A stretch of 64,000 bases of DNA from Tillus elongatus (GCA_964006375.1 OZ023265.1:117069858-117133857), one strand, 5' to 3'. Positions 24,940 through 36,129 are shown, counted from the stretch's first letter. Notes: generated by a model from the sequence alone, not told the origin. A program made the numbers and translations.

Positions 24940-25760
24940 CGCCAGTAAGACTTTTATCAAAACCGATCTACTGGCGCTTTTCTAACATATTATGTCACTC
25001 CTCTTCGAAGTTCTGGTGGCCGTTTTGGCCCTACACTTTTTCTTTTGCATATAAATGACCTTCTGTCAATAACGAACAATCTGATCTACAGCTTCGCTGA
25101 TGAGAGTGCTCTTCGCAGCACGTTCTCATCGAGTCGCCCATTATCTGCTTCTAGCTCCTTATTAATGAGAGTTGAAGCAACCAACCTAAATGATAACCTG
25201 TCGAAGATTTTCAGGTAGGGCTATGAAAATCTGGTTAAGTCTAATGCCTCAAAAACACAGAACTGTATCTTCTTTAGAAAGAGTGACCTGCAGGTACCAG
25301 ACGTTCAGATGACTGGAAGAATACTGCCCAAAAAATTCACCATATTTACAATGGTTATAACTGTTGCAGATGATCTTGCTGGCACTTACATGTTTCCAAT
25401 ATTGCAAAAGCAGCAGCAAAGAAGCTTGGGTTATTGTTTCGGGTTAAAGGTTTGTTTTTATCACAGCAGCTTTTGACGCCGTATAAATCACAGATACGTC
25501 AACAGTTGGAATACTGTTCTTATGTCTAGGGGTGCCTCAAAGACAACCTCTTCTCTCCTAGATTCTATTCATCTTTTACAGTCAATCTCGCTTCTCTCGA
25601 CCACAGGAGAAAGTTTGGAGATCTCTGCTTTTTTATACATATTACTATCAACATTGCTTCTTACAAATGACTTCATTAGTACCTTGTTTTAATCACTTAA
25701 TCTGCCAACCCGTTTTAGTCGAAAAGCCCACGCTTTTAGTGTCACTTTTTACATGGTTCG
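24940..25760 (+). pseudogene. non-LTR retrotransposon reverse transcriptase fragment
   Basis: The plus strand, across frameshifts, reads GPTLFLLHINDLLSITNNLI, YSFADESALRSTFSSSRPLS, ENLVKSNASKTQNCIF, then NIAKAAAKKLG, a QLEYCSY-like block and HRRKFGDLCFF. These are reverse transcriptase motifs: the ..L.P.LF..YINDL segment, the active-site FADD box (here FADE, so the second catalytic aspartate is changed), the N..KT..F segment and the thumb/connection region before the C-terminal tail. Family is of the Jockey or CR1 kind. The start and the poly-A end are not visible. Confidence 0.78.
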
Positions 25761-25779
25761 TTACAAAACTACACTGCAA

Positions 25780-25944
25780 TCAGAGTCAAGTCCAGATTGA
25801 CACAACGGCGTACAGTCTACACCAATAAAAATTTTGGCGTACACGAACCAATTTGTGTCAAATAGAACGCAAGATGCAAATATTTATTGATGTGGATCCG
25901 CCTTAAGGCAGCGTTACTTCTTTATGCAAAAGTTATACAAATTT
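25780..25944. other. no gene seen
   Basis: Spacer between two LINE fragments of opposite orientation. Confidence 0.4.
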
Positions 25945-26700
25945 ATTTTAGTAAATACAGGGTTCGCTGAAACAGACGCTATGCTCAGAGAACATATAAA
26001 TCTGTTCATATAATGAAGCAATATGGACAAATTGTTTTCTTAGGTACTTAATAATGTTGTCATATAAAGTGGTAACTTTTAATGGGCATTGAGTAGGAAG
26101 AAGACAAAATTGGAAATAATGGTGTGCTGGTTGTGCCGATTCAAGAATATTAGACCCAATCTGCATCAGTGGTGTTATCGCATGGACATTGTGGTGAATC
26201 ACTGATACCAATTTTATATAAATGTGCAGTAAAGTCGCCGTGGTTTATTTTTAGCTGTGTGATACATGTAAAATAACATTTAGAAACTGTAAAGCTAAAA
26301 TCTGTGGCGAATCTTTCGATAGCACAGGGTGGATAAGTGTGTACTGATTTTTAGAACAAAATATATTTATTATTATTCACAAAATGTTTGCAAATAGTCT
26401 TCCACGCGGACGTTACGTTTATATGTTAACTAAATCTTTATACTCCCTTATTTCATTAATTTACGATAAGTTTGTGGCATCTTGTGCGGCCTGATCAGCA
26501 AAATCGTCATCGTTTTTCCCGGAATGACCTTTTACCCAAACAAAAATGTCTGCTTTATTGTCCATATCCAGGCCACACACGTGGGTTTTAATGTGGCCTC
26601 ACACAGATAAAATATGCTTTTTCTCACATATTTCTAACATAGTCTTTCCGTTTTGTTGTAGTGGATTGAGTGGTTTTGTTCGTCATAATGTATGTGTCTA
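25945..26700 (-). pseudogene. non-LTR retrotransposon fragment: RNase H end plus zinc-binding C-terminus
   Basis: The minus strand first gives ADIFVWVKGHSGKNDDDFAD and QAAQDATNLS, which is the last RNase H motif (W..GH.G..GN..AD..A). After a gap it reads NHGDFTAHLYKIGISDSPQC and CDNTTDADW, the usual C-terminal segment with cysteines and a following H/D before C that binds zinc in I- and Jockey-related elements. The frame then continues to 25948. The polymerase is missing. Both segments are in the correct order and spacing, so they come from one element broken by frameshifts. Confidence 0.75.
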
Positions 26701-26759
26701 TGTGTGCGAATTTTGGGGTGAATTCGATGCTAATGCCAATTAACCACAGACTTTTACTT

Positions 26760-27740
26760 TTCTTAAAATGACACTTTGTCAAGCAGACGTCAAGATTTAT
26801 GGTGATATTGATCTTTAGATCTTTTAAGAAACTACGCTAAAATAAAAAAGTGTTACCCAAAAATGGAGATTAAATATTATGGACCCAGTAGAAATATTAG
26901 AAAAGATAACTAGAATGTTTTTATACCTGGAAATTTGAAGAAAATTTTGGTGTGTGACAGTTTAGAAAGTTTTTGACGTTTTTATTTTGACATTTATATT
27001 AAAAATTGTATTGTTTACATGCAAAATCAGTGCCTATATGTAAGATACACTGTATAATTAGTTTGCAAAAATATATATTACTATTACTATTACTATGCCA
27101 ACATGGAGGTCGAATAATTTCTACTCGTGATGAAAGTTTTACAGGAGTAATAAGAGGTCCATGAGAAGGTGATTGCCGAAATTTGAGTAATCTAGAACCT
27201 TTCTTATCATTAGGGTATATTTTTATTATCAATAGCTAAGCATTCGTACGGAAACTGCTATTAAATAAGAAAAAATCGGCCACTACCATTTTTTTTTGAC
27301 TCATTCCTGTTCGGTAAGCCGCAGGTAATTTATCTTGACGAGTCCTCCCATTTACCTATTATAAACTATGAATGAGCTGCGTTTCTTCAATTTTCCCTTT
27401 ACTCCCAGAGGAATAAAATACAGATGATTTCCTGAACAGAGACAGAATTTGCATGCACGTAATGACTTTGTTTTCCTTCGATACTTTTAGAGACATTTTT
27501 TATGCATCGTCGGTTTCTCTTGCCTATTTTTAAATTGTGTCTTTATCTAAGCAATGACATTTTCAAGTTCTGCCCCCTTGAATTCTTCTAATTCATAACA
27601 ACTACCTTTATCTAAATGGAAAAGCAACCGAGCTGGCGGCAGGTAGATATTGAAAAATAATTTGATACTCTCATTAGGGGGAATTTTAGCTAGATTAATA
27701 TGGGAAATCACCATACACATTTTCCAAATTTTCCTGCTTT
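26760..27740. other. no gene seen
   Basis: Mixed AT-rich DNA; a 77-codon minus-strand frame at 27.0-27.2 kb is unrecognised. Confidence 0.4.
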
Positions 27741-27749
27741 GACTATATA

Positions 27750-28440
27750 TTTAAAATAAAGCCATAAACTTCTCGCTGCGGTGATATGAGCCTGCCTGCA
27801 GTTTGTGCTCCAGCTGCGCTGCGGTTTAAAAATATTATTGCGCTGACCCTTATTCTATTTGTTTTTTCACGCCCAGATAAAGAATGGAGTAATAGTTTGC
27901 AGAGGTCTATCCAGGTGCGTAAAATATAATCATTCGGTGCCATTACTAGTCTTCCGATTAAGCATTTGCCTTCTGTTATCCAGTGCTGCACATGTGCGTA
28001 AAATATGCATTGCCGTTTCAGGTTCCTAATTCGCATAGTTTGCAAGTCGGGTATTCTTCGTATTTGTTGATTTTTTTAGATGCACCTGACAGTCGTGTCA
28101 GGTACCTGGTACCTGTCAAGTCAGTTCACGTCAATAAACGTCAATAAACGTAAGCTGCTCACTGCTACCCTCGTTTTGCTGCATGCGTTTTGTAGTAGCT
28201 CTTTGCTCTATTTGAGTCCTGGTCTGAGTACTCAGTGATCGATGTGCTGACTGGTTGATTTCTTTCCGGATTTCGCATTTTGATATAAATAGGGCAGGCT
28301 CCGGGCCCATGTATCTTGTATCCGCGACTTGCCTCGCCAATTTATCAGCTTTTGATTTTCCTCAATCCCGCAGTGGATAGGCACCCATATCAGCTATAGA
28401 ATACTCTAGTCCCCCAGTGCTCTTCTTTCTTCCCCCACAC
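27750..28440 (-). pseudogene. non-LTR retrotransposon fragment: RNase H and zinc-knuckle tail
   Basis: The minus strand reads WVPIHCGIEENQKADKLARQ and VADTRYMGPEPAL, equivalent to the W.P.H.GI..N..AD.LA end of a retroelement RNase H. Downstream it gives EYPTCKLCELGTE, then in another frame TAMHILRTCAALDNRRQ, the C..C...E...HIL..C zinc-binding signature that ends R1-, LOA- and I-like polyproteins. The third residue of the RNase H motif has changed (GH to IH). The sequence differs from the fragments at 26 and 63 kb, so at least three LINE families are present. Confidence 0.78.
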
Positions 28441-28444
28441 TAGT

Positions 28445-29055
28445 GCTGAGGACACCACGTAGCATGTGATAACCTTGATGGCTGCCTAACTGTCTAACAT
28501 AATGAAGATCCGCTTATTGGGTTAGGCCCTCTTGTTATTTTTTTTGGCTCAGTATATTAGTGAAAAAACATCCGCCTTAAAAAAAACCATATCGTATACC
28601 TCCTGTTATCATTACCACATTACCACTTTATTGCACGCTTAATAGATTATAGGTCAATAGTTCAATTTCTGTGTAAATCCAACTCTCTAGATTTTCTAAG
28701 TTGCTGGATTTATTAAAGGTGACTTTTGATTTTCTGTAGCCCCCCAGACGAGAATAAAGTCGTGTTGAGTCAGGTCATTTGATAGGTCTGTATCCTCGGA
28801 ATTAACTACCTACCAGGTGGTGTTTTATTTACAAACAATCTGATATTCAGGTAGGCAAATATCGTTGAATGCATAACACAATGACGAATCGATTTCTAAT
28901 TCTAATTTTCAGCTTAACACCGCTTAATTTCTGTTTGGCTACTTGAAAGCACATGTCTACTTCAACATATAAGAAAATTTAGATTTAAACCATCACATTG
29001 GGGCAAAAATTAAAGTTATTGGTTCAGAGATTATTGAACGTGCAATAACTTCACA
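28445..29055. other. no gene seen
   Basis: Spacer; nothing recognised. Confidence 0.4.
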
Positions 29056-29060
29056 CTTGA

Positions 29061-29412
29061 GAACCTCGGTGGTTCAGGGGTAAGAACGTGTGCCTCTGAA
29101 CCGAAGGGTACTGGATTCGATCACAGGGTACTCCTTTCACTTTCTCAGTACAAACTGTAACATTAACCTCAACCGAGGTTCTGGCATTGTATTTGAGCAA
29201 GTTGAATGTCTGTACGTTCCGCCCTTCGAACGGGGCGTAAAGCCGTCGGTCCCGTGTCCATGCGATGTTGGGCACGTTAAAGATCCCTACCCTCCTTACA
29301 GAAAGTCAGGGGTTCGGCAAAATTTTCAGGATAGTGAGGTGAAACTGCTCCCTGGCGTCGGTGATTGGCCATAGTCGCGGAAATAGGCCGACGTTAAAGA
29401 AATAAAACACAA
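29061..29412 (+). repeat. tRNA-derived SINE, near full length (reference copy here)
   Basis: Starts GAACCTCGGTGGTTCAGGGG (A-box-like), has a B-box-like GGATTCGATC at 29113-29122, then CCGCCCTTCG, TTGGGCACGTTAAAGATC, CCTACCCTCCTTACAGAAAG, TCGGTGATTGGCCATAGTCG and ends GACGTTAAAGAAATAAAACA with a short CAAA-rich tail. The two promoter boxes point to polymerase III transcription. A 94-codon frame inside is a shadow. Confidence 0.88.
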
Positions 29413-29419
29413 ACAAACA

Positions 29420-29554
29420 AAACTTACCGCACTTTGGACTATCAAACAAAAAGTCTATCAATCACAACCACGGTAACAAGTAGTATCTTTCCATGAAATA
29501 CCTTCGTTCTCAAAAGAAAGCATAGGACTCGCTTTTTGCTTAAGAAAAGCTTGC
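29420..29554. other. no gene seen
   Basis: Short spacer. Confidence 0.4.
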
Positions 29555-29995
29555 CACATCCATATTTACCAGTTACTAACTTTGTTTCTTCAAATAAAAC
29601 AGCCTGTATACGGTGATATTTTCAGATTCCCCGGATTATTTTCAAAGTTTTTTATATTGTGTATATTTTACCTAGCTCAAGCTGTTAAGGAGATACAAAT
29701 TATTATTTAGGAAATTTGGCCACCTGCATCCATTAATGAAAAAATTACATGTCATGCAAATGGGCTTTGGGTAGAACATAGAAGGGCAGGTAATGCGGGA
29801 TTTTCAAATAGAACACCATGTACTTTATAATGGGAAAAGTAAGATCAATTGATATTTTATCTAAAAGTACCATCTGATGTTATACCTAGTGTAAGCGGTT
29901 TTTGACTTATAAGCAAAACACCAAAATATTGCAAGTAAAAATTTTAAACTCCGCTGAATAATGCCAATTTTTAATTCCTCAACAACCTGTCATTT
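29555..29995. repeat. left arm of a long inverted repeat
   Basis: ACATCCATATTTACCAGTTA, AACAGCCTGTATACGG, AGCTCAAGCTGTTAAGGAGA, CATCCATTAATGAAAAAA and TTGACTTATAAGCAAAA recur, reverse-complemented and diverged, at 30530-31075. The arm is non-coding. Confidence 0.85.
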
Positions 29996-30158
29996 GATCA
30001 AATAATTCGGGCTTTTTCACATTTTGTATCAAAATGTTGTCCTGGTAATATTCTTTTCCTTCCAGCTATTTTATTTGCTCCAGTTCCCCCAGCTTGTTTA
30101 GGAATGGGGGGACAATATGTTTCTTGTCGTTTATGCACAAAACACTCTACTAAGCAGG

Positions 30159-30225
30159 CCTGAACCACCTGACCTGATCTGATCTGACCTGACCTGACCT
30201 GATCTGACCTGACCTGACTTGACAT
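30159..30225 (-). repeat. interstitial TCAGG-type telomere-like array
   Basis: On the minus strand there are about 12 consecutive five-base units, TCAGG with TCAGA variants, between TCAAG and TTCAGG. TCAGG is the telomere repeat of many beetles. The array lies in the middle of the long inverted repeat. A 75-codon frame crossing it reflects the repeat. Confidence 0.85.
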
Positions 30226-30529
30226 AACCCGACGTAACCCGCCCAGACCTAATCTAACAAGAAAAGTTTGGAGACAACCGGAGAAAACATAAAAACATGC
30301 ATTTTACAAAAGATAGTTGTTTAAACTTAATATGTGACCAGCAATGAACTAATGATGTCAATAAGTCGGCAGCAACAAATTCCCGCAATGTAAAAATGAA
30401 ATTCCACAACATAAAATGCATATAAGGTAGTGAAATTCGTCTATCAGCAGTCGATTTATCTAAAACGAGTTATCGCCTAATTTGCAGTATTGGTGTAATT
30501 TTTGAGTATTAAATAATAAACTAGATTTT

Positions 30530-31075
30530 TTTCAGGATTATTACATCATGTGGCAGGTGGCTGAGGAATTAAAAATTAGTATTTTCCGCGCAGTTTGAAA
30601 ATTTTACTTGCAATATTTTGATTTTTTGCTTATAAGTCAAAAACCGCTGAGAATAGGTATAAATGTTATATGGCACTTTTAGATAGAAAATCAATTGATC
30701 TTGCTTTTCTAATTTTAATTACAGGGTGCGCCATTTGAAAATCTCGCATTACCTGCCCTTTGTACCAAAATCCAATTTTTTTGTAGACACCCTGTATGCA
30801 ATAACTGGATTTGCATTGCATATCATTGGCAAACAGCAACCAAAAACTCAGACCTACCTATGCTGGTTACGGAATGGATATTTTTTTCATTAATGGATGC
30901 AGGTTGCAAAATTTCCTAAATAATACATTTTATCTCCTTAACAGCTTGAGACATGTGAAAGATACATAATATAAAAAGGCTTAAAAAGGTTCCGGCAATC
31001 TGAAAATGTCACAATGTACAGGCTGTTTCATTTGAAAAAACAAAGTTGGTAACTGGTAAGGATGGATGTGTCAAC
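30530..31075. repeat. right arm of a long inverted repeat
   Basis: Reverse-complement partner of 29555-29995, about 100 bp longer. The extra length includes a small nested palindromic piece, ACAGGGTGCGCCATTT (30722) facing AGACACCCTGTATG (30785), which may be a separate miniature insertion present only in this arm. Confidence 0.85.
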
Positions 31076-31089
31076 GCCGCAGTGTCAAA

Positions 31090-31770
31090 AATACATAACC
31101 CAAATTGCAGATTTCTATCTTTTCTGGTTTACTATATACTTCTAATAAGCCATCGAGTTTGGCCCACCCTCTGTATCGTGAGCAATAAGTAGTAGTAAGT
31201 ATGCGGTAACGCTGTTCTTATAAAAAATTAGAGAATCGGTTTCTATAAAAAACTTAAATCTTAAAGACCTGATGACGTCAGAAGTCAGGAACAAAATGCA
31301 ATATAAATGAAAAATTGTAAGCAGATATTAGCTTTTTAGTAACTAAAATCGATATCTCCCGGGATTTAGGAAAGAAATAATCGACCTTTAATTTCCACAA
31401 AACAAAGAATACCCACTTCCTACTTTTTCGATGGGAAATTACTAATCAGAAACGTATTTTTAATTGCTATATAGGTTTCAATTGTTTTAAATCTAAGGAT
31501 TCTAGGAAGAAACATGTCTATTTAAAAATATATACTTCCTTACTTACCATCTAGTCTTGGAAGCTTTATTGTGGTCGTGTGACCTCATCCTATTAATTAA
31601 TTCAATAAAACTTAATAGGATGATGCTCTTAACAGATATTAAAAAGTTCATGGTATAAGGAAATGATGCAGTTGGAAATTTCGTTCAGTTTTCCATATCT
31701 CGTTGCGTTATCTTGGTTCGTGATTCCGTTTTATTTTCATCGCTCTATATCGCCATGGATGACCTGAAAA
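31090..31770. other. no gene seen
   Basis: AT-rich spacer. Confidence 0.4.
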
Positions 31771-32190
31771 ACTTCTAGAGAAGTGTGTTGTGTATAAGCT
31801 GGCGCAACTTAATATAGTATTATTCAGGTAAATCAGCAAACACTAAGTATTGATTAATCAATTATATAAAAAACCCGTGAACGTAAACATCCAAATAAAG
31901 AGCGTCTTTGTTTTCAGACATGCTTTGTCTTTCTTTTGACAACAATAAGTACTCTATATTTAATGTTTACTGTGATAATGTAAATATAAGCCTCGTAAAT
32001 GGTGCTGAAAATTGTGTAATTTTAATAGAAAGGTTAAATCAAAATGGGACAAATTTTAAGCGGTGATGAAATATTATAAATTGAGAGTTATTTTCGCTTG
32101 CCTCTTACGAACAAAGTAAAACTTTGATGCAAGTCACAATACTTGTTTTACTATGCTTTTTTTCATTAAACGTAATCCGCTTAAAAAAAA
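31771..32190. repeat. direct repeat, copy 1 (partner 35669-36125)
   Basis: ACTTCTAGAGAAGTGTGTTG through GTATTATTCAGGTAAATCAG, CGTCTTTGTTTTCAGACATG and AAACGTAATCCGC match the second copy at around nine bases in ten by eye. The second copy has a 35-bp insertion near its start. Confidence 0.85.
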
Positions 32191-32194
32191 ATTA

Positions 32195-32528
32195 ATCTAA
32201 AAACTAAAATTAATCGCCTAGACAAGATGCTACCGAATTGATGATTAGCTAAGAGGAAATTGAAGTTTTTCTTGGGTAACACGTAATCGCTTCGAACTGC
32301 TTATTATTTACTACATACTGACTAGAAAAAATCCGAACACCCAGTAAGGGTTGTTTAATTTTTATTAAATTAATACCTAAGTTGTGTTTAATCTAACTCA
32401 AAAAATGGTTACAGTTTCAAACTATGTCGTCAAATTTACGTGGCTGTGGCTTTAATGCCATATGCACATTTTCAAAGCCATTAGCTTAAAACTCCCTCGA
32501 ATACTATATACATATGTACTCGCATATA
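32195..32528. other. no gene seen
   Basis: Spacer up to the mariner-like element. Confidence 0.4.
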
Positions 32529-32918
32529 CAGGTGGCGCATTGAAAACGAAACAGACCGATTTGCGTCTAGAGAAATTTTTTTTTTAAGAAACGCTGAAAC
32601 ACTTTAATTTTAATATTGAGGGGGGCATGTTTTGACATAAAAGTAAACTTTGTCACATCAACCTCTTAAGGGTGGTGATAACAACCCTTATATTTTAAAT
32701 AGGGAACATGGGTCGAGTGTTACATCATTTGAAAGCCCTTTCTTTTCTGAATTCAGCACACTATATTTTTTTTGGAAGTTTTATCAACTCGGTTAAAAAT
32801 TATTCACAGTTGGAGTTGCAAGAGCGTATGCCATTCATTGTGATAAGAAATGCACTAATTAGTCAATTTTTCGTTAAAAAAAACTAAAAAACAAAACCAA
32901 ACGTTCAAAAATGTTTAT

Positions 32919-34297
32919 TCAGTTAAGTAAGTGTTCAAATTGTTGACCACCAGCTTCCATACAAAAGTACAAATTTTGTTCAAAACGAGCTCTGACATTC
33001 TGGAGCATTTGTGGAGTTATTAGACGGCATTCTTCAACAATTCGTCGTCGTAATTTTTCCAGAGACTCCGGTTCTCTTGCGTAAATTCTACTCTTTAAAT
33101 GGCCCCATAGAAAGAAGTCTAAAGGAGTTAAATCCGGTGATCTAGGGGGCCACTTTATAGAACCTCTGCGCCCAATCCATTGTCCTGGAAACTCTCTGTT
33201 CAAAAACTCCCTAACACGTTATGAAAAATGCGGAGGAGCTCCATTTTGTGGAAACAATAATTGATTTTCTTGATAGCGATCACCATTTTCAACAATGTCA
33301 ATTAGTCGAGGGTAAACGATATCTTCTAGTAACTCCAAATACGTTTCGCCACTCAAATTGCCTTCAAGAAAAATTGGTCCGATTAAACGGTCTCCAAAAA
33401 TGCCAGTCCAGACATTCAATTTCTGTGGAGTTTGAGTGTGGATGTCGTGAAATTTTCTTGGATTATTATCTGCCCAATAACGACAATTATGATGATTGAC
33501 TGTAGAATGTAATAAACACGTACACTGCCCCCAACAGATCTACCAGGGGAACAGAGCGAATGCACCCTTTTACTGTCCAGGTGACCAGACATAGAACATC
33601 TTGTTATGCCCGCTCTTTTGTCCCGAGGATTTCCAAGTTGTGGAATTCCTTGCCGGCATATGTTTTTCCTTCTCCCCCGAACCTCCAAACCTTCAAGTCC
33701 AGAATCAACAAGTTGCCTCTTTCCTCATTGTCGACACCCACGGTACGATAGTATTTAGGCTGTAAGACGTCGTGGTGTGTTGTTGAAAAAAAACCTCGTA
33801 TGAAAACAGATATTGAACAGAAAGTTCCCGTTATCAGCTTGTCGTGCAGTCATAACTTCACAAAACTCCATCCGCCGATCAAAATCATCTTCATTCTGTT
33901 GTTGTACAAAATGAATTTTTTACGGGTAAAATTTATGATGCTTCAATATTCGTTGAATAGTTCTTCTTTTGATGTTTGAAACAGTGGCCAATTTTCTCGT
34001 GCTCAAAGTTGGGTCTGCGGCAATTTGTCCTAAAACTTCAATTTCAGTAGTCTCATTTCTAACCGGAAATTCACGTTCAGGATCCCGTTTTTTGTTGGGT
34101 ACTGAACCACTTTGTCGCAACTTTGCAACTAACTCAAAAATGTATTTTCTGTTAACATGTGTGTTCGGATGTCGTTCATTAAACAAATTTGCGGTACGGT
34201 TGGCACAGTCATCGTTTTTGAAAAAAAGAGTAATTATTTCAACTCTTTCTTCTACGGAATACACCATTGTGAAATTAATTTTCAGTAGTACTATCAA
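32919..34297 (-). pseudogene. mariner-like transposase (DUF4817 helix-turn-helix plus DDE domain), inactivated
   Basis: The N-terminal 125 codons start MVYSVEERVEIITLFF and hold two helix-turn-helix regions (ANLFNERHPNTHVNRKYIF and STRKLATVSNIKRRTIQRIL). A TAA then interrupts; reading resumes as HFVQQQNEDDFDRRMEFCEV. After the LINE insertion it continues with NHHNCRYWADNNPRKFHD, NVWTGIFGDRLIGPIFLEG, and FPQNGAPPHFS. A second TAA follows, then REFLNREFPGQWIGRRG and PPRSPDLTPLDFFLWGHLK to a normal C-terminus. Besides two nonsense codons and the insertion, the DGAPPHF catalytic aspartate is asparagine here. In life the enzyme would cut at the inverted repeats and insert at TA. The otherwise clean sequence shows a fairly recent arrival. 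Confidence 0.88.
33515..33790 (+). mobile_element. LINE 3'-end fragment inserted in the transposase gene
   Basis: The plus-strand frame at 33560-33751 reads HRTSCYARSFVPRISKLWNS, LPAYVFPSPPNLQTFKSRIN, the canonical end of CR1/Jockey-type polymerases (R...YA.SF.PR...LWNSLP..VFP...NL..FK.R.N). It replaces transposase coding sequence between the CEVMTARQADNG block and the NHHNCRYW block. Exact borders and target duplication were not resolved. The fragment is short, as expected for a 5'-truncated insertion. Confidence 0.8.
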
Positions 34298-34699
34298 GTA
34301 TCAAACCGACGGATAAACTGAAATAATAAACCGAATTGCTTTCTGTTTACAAACCAATAAAAGATTGACTATCAGCACATTTCTCATCGGAATGAGTGAA
34401 ATGCGTTTTTGGATTTTCAACTGTGAATAATTTTTAAACGAGTTGGCAAAAGTTCCAAAATAAGGAGTGTGCTGAATTGAGAAAAGAAACAGCTTTCAAA
34501 TGATGTAACACTCGACCCATGTTCCCTATTTAAAATATAAGGGTTGTTATCACCACCCTTAAGGGGTTGATGTGACAAAGTTGAGTTTTATGTCAAAACA
34601 TATCCGCCTCAATATTAAAATTGACGTATTTCAGCGTTTCTTAAAAAAATTCTTTGGAGGCAAATCGGTCTGTTGCGTTTTCAATGCGCCACCCTATAT

Positions 34700-34868
34700 A
34701 TAATACACACCTATACTTTTTAAATGACCCAACTTTAGTGTCTTAACTTGCTACCACTTTCGTCATTAATCACATCAATTAATCTCTGATATGCGTACTC
34801 AACACATATTCTTAAGCTACTCCGTGAAGTTTCTTAAGGCTACTCTAATCAGTTGCAGATAGTTGTTT
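34700..34868. other. no gene seen
   Basis: Short spacer. Confidence 0.4.
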
Positions 34869-34870
34869 GT

Positions 34871-35565
34871 AAGGCTAGATGCATTCTCACTACAATTAGA
34901 ACCGTAGACCGGTATCGCTCTAATTAGAGCTCGTCAGTTTCAGTACGGCATACTAACTTCAGCGAAAATACACCTATAAAGTATACGGCTATGGTAGACA
35001 GCCTCGCAAAACTAAGTGAGATGTAAAACACGCTTTTACACGTGTCGACATCTTGTTGCGGAACCAAGTAGTATTTTGTCACGGCAGCTCCAAATAACAC
35101 AGAATGTTAAAAAAATAGACTGTGTACAATGAACCAACAGTTTAGTAAATTGTCAGCCCTGGCCCATTTCTTCCGCAATATAGGGACAAAGTATGTAGGG
35201 CTAGATGTATTCTCACAACAATTAGAACCGTAGACCGGCTTCTCTCTGATTAGAGCTCGTTAATGCGGCATACTAACTGCCTAACTGAGGCGAAAATACA
35301 CCTATAAAGTAAGACGGCTATGGTAGCCAGCCTCGCAAAACTAAATGAGTTGTAAAACACGCTTTTACACGTGTCGCCATCTCGTTGCGAAACCAAGTAC
35401 TATGTTGTCACGGCAGCTCAAAAATAACACATAATGTTAAAAAATAGAGACTGTGTACAACCAACTAATAATTTAGTTTATTATAATTTATTAGCCCTGA
35501 CCCATTTCTTCCCCAATATAGGAACAAAGCATGTAAGGCTAGATGCATTCTCACCACAATTAGTA
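34871..35565. repeat. tandem repeat, 326-338 bp unit, about 2.1 copies
   Basis: The block starting AGGCTAGATGCATTCTCAC recurs at 34871, 35197 and 35535. Inside are TTAGAACCGTAGACCGG, TTAGAGCTCGT, AAAACACGCTTTTACACGTG and TTGTCACGGCAGCTC. It looks like two units of a satellite. A 93-codon frame at 35.4-35.7 kb is chance. Confidence 0.9.
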
Positions 35566-35668
35566 GTTATAGTTGTTTGTTCTTTTTTTTTAAATATTAC
35601 CTTAAAACTAAAAAGTGGATCTAATATATTTTCCTATTTATTTGGAATTCAAACAGTGGGCACATATG

Positions 35669-36125
35669 CTTCTAGAGAAATGTGTTGTGTACATAGATAT
35701 ATAAAGAATATATAAGTATATGGTTGTGTATAAGCTGGTGTAATTTAATATAGTATTATTCAGGTTAGATCAGCAAACACGAAGTATTGATTGATCAATT
35801 ATATTAAAAAACCCGTGAATATAAACATCAAAATCAGGAGCGTCTTTGTTTTCAGACATTCTTTGTCTTTCTGTTGACAACAATAATTACTCTATATTTA
35901 ATGTTTACTGTGATAATGTAAATATGGGCTTCGTTAATAGTGATGAAAATTATGTAATTTTAATAGGGAGGCTAAATAAAAATGAGGCAACTTTAACGGG
36001 GTGATGAAATATTATAAATTGATAGTAATTTTCTGTTGCCTCTTAGGAACAAAGACAAACTTTGATTTATGTCACAGTACTTGTTTTACCAGATTTTTTC
36101 CATCAAACGTAATCTGCTTTAAAAA
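35669..36125. repeat. direct repeat, copy 2 (partner 31771-32190)
   Basis: Same orientation as copy 1, with GTATTATTCAGGTTAGATCA, CGTCTTTGTTTTCAGACATT and AAACGTAATCTGC as landmarks. The two copies bracket the mariner-like element and the tandem repeat. Confidence 0.85.
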
Positions 36126-36129
36126 TTTT

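Larger units (their letters stand above)
32529..34696 (-). mobile_element. nearly complete mariner-like (DUF4817/Tc3-like) element with long inverted repeats and a nested LINE piece
   Basis: Outer ends CAGGTGGCGCATTGAAAACG (left) and, reversed, AGGGTGGCGCATTGAAAACG (right) are flanked by TA. The inverted repeats extend about 230 bp on each side, sharing GACCGATTTGC, TTTTGACATAAAA, TTGTCACATCAACC, AAGGGTGGTGATAACAACCC and GGGTCGAGTGTTACATCATT. The transposase pseudogene lies between on the minus strand. A LINE tail of about 280 bp is inserted in the middle. The overall length without that insertion is near 1.9 kb. Confidence 0.88.

Noticed and set aside
30159..30225. Gene encoding an arginine/glutamine/serine-rich repeat protein
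   Set aside because: The frame arises from the five-base TCAGG-type array.
31771..36125. LTR retrotransposon defined by the 420-bp direct repeats
   Set aside because: No gag, protease, integrase or primer-binding site was seen between them, and the copies lack clear TG...CA ends; kept only as a direct duplication.
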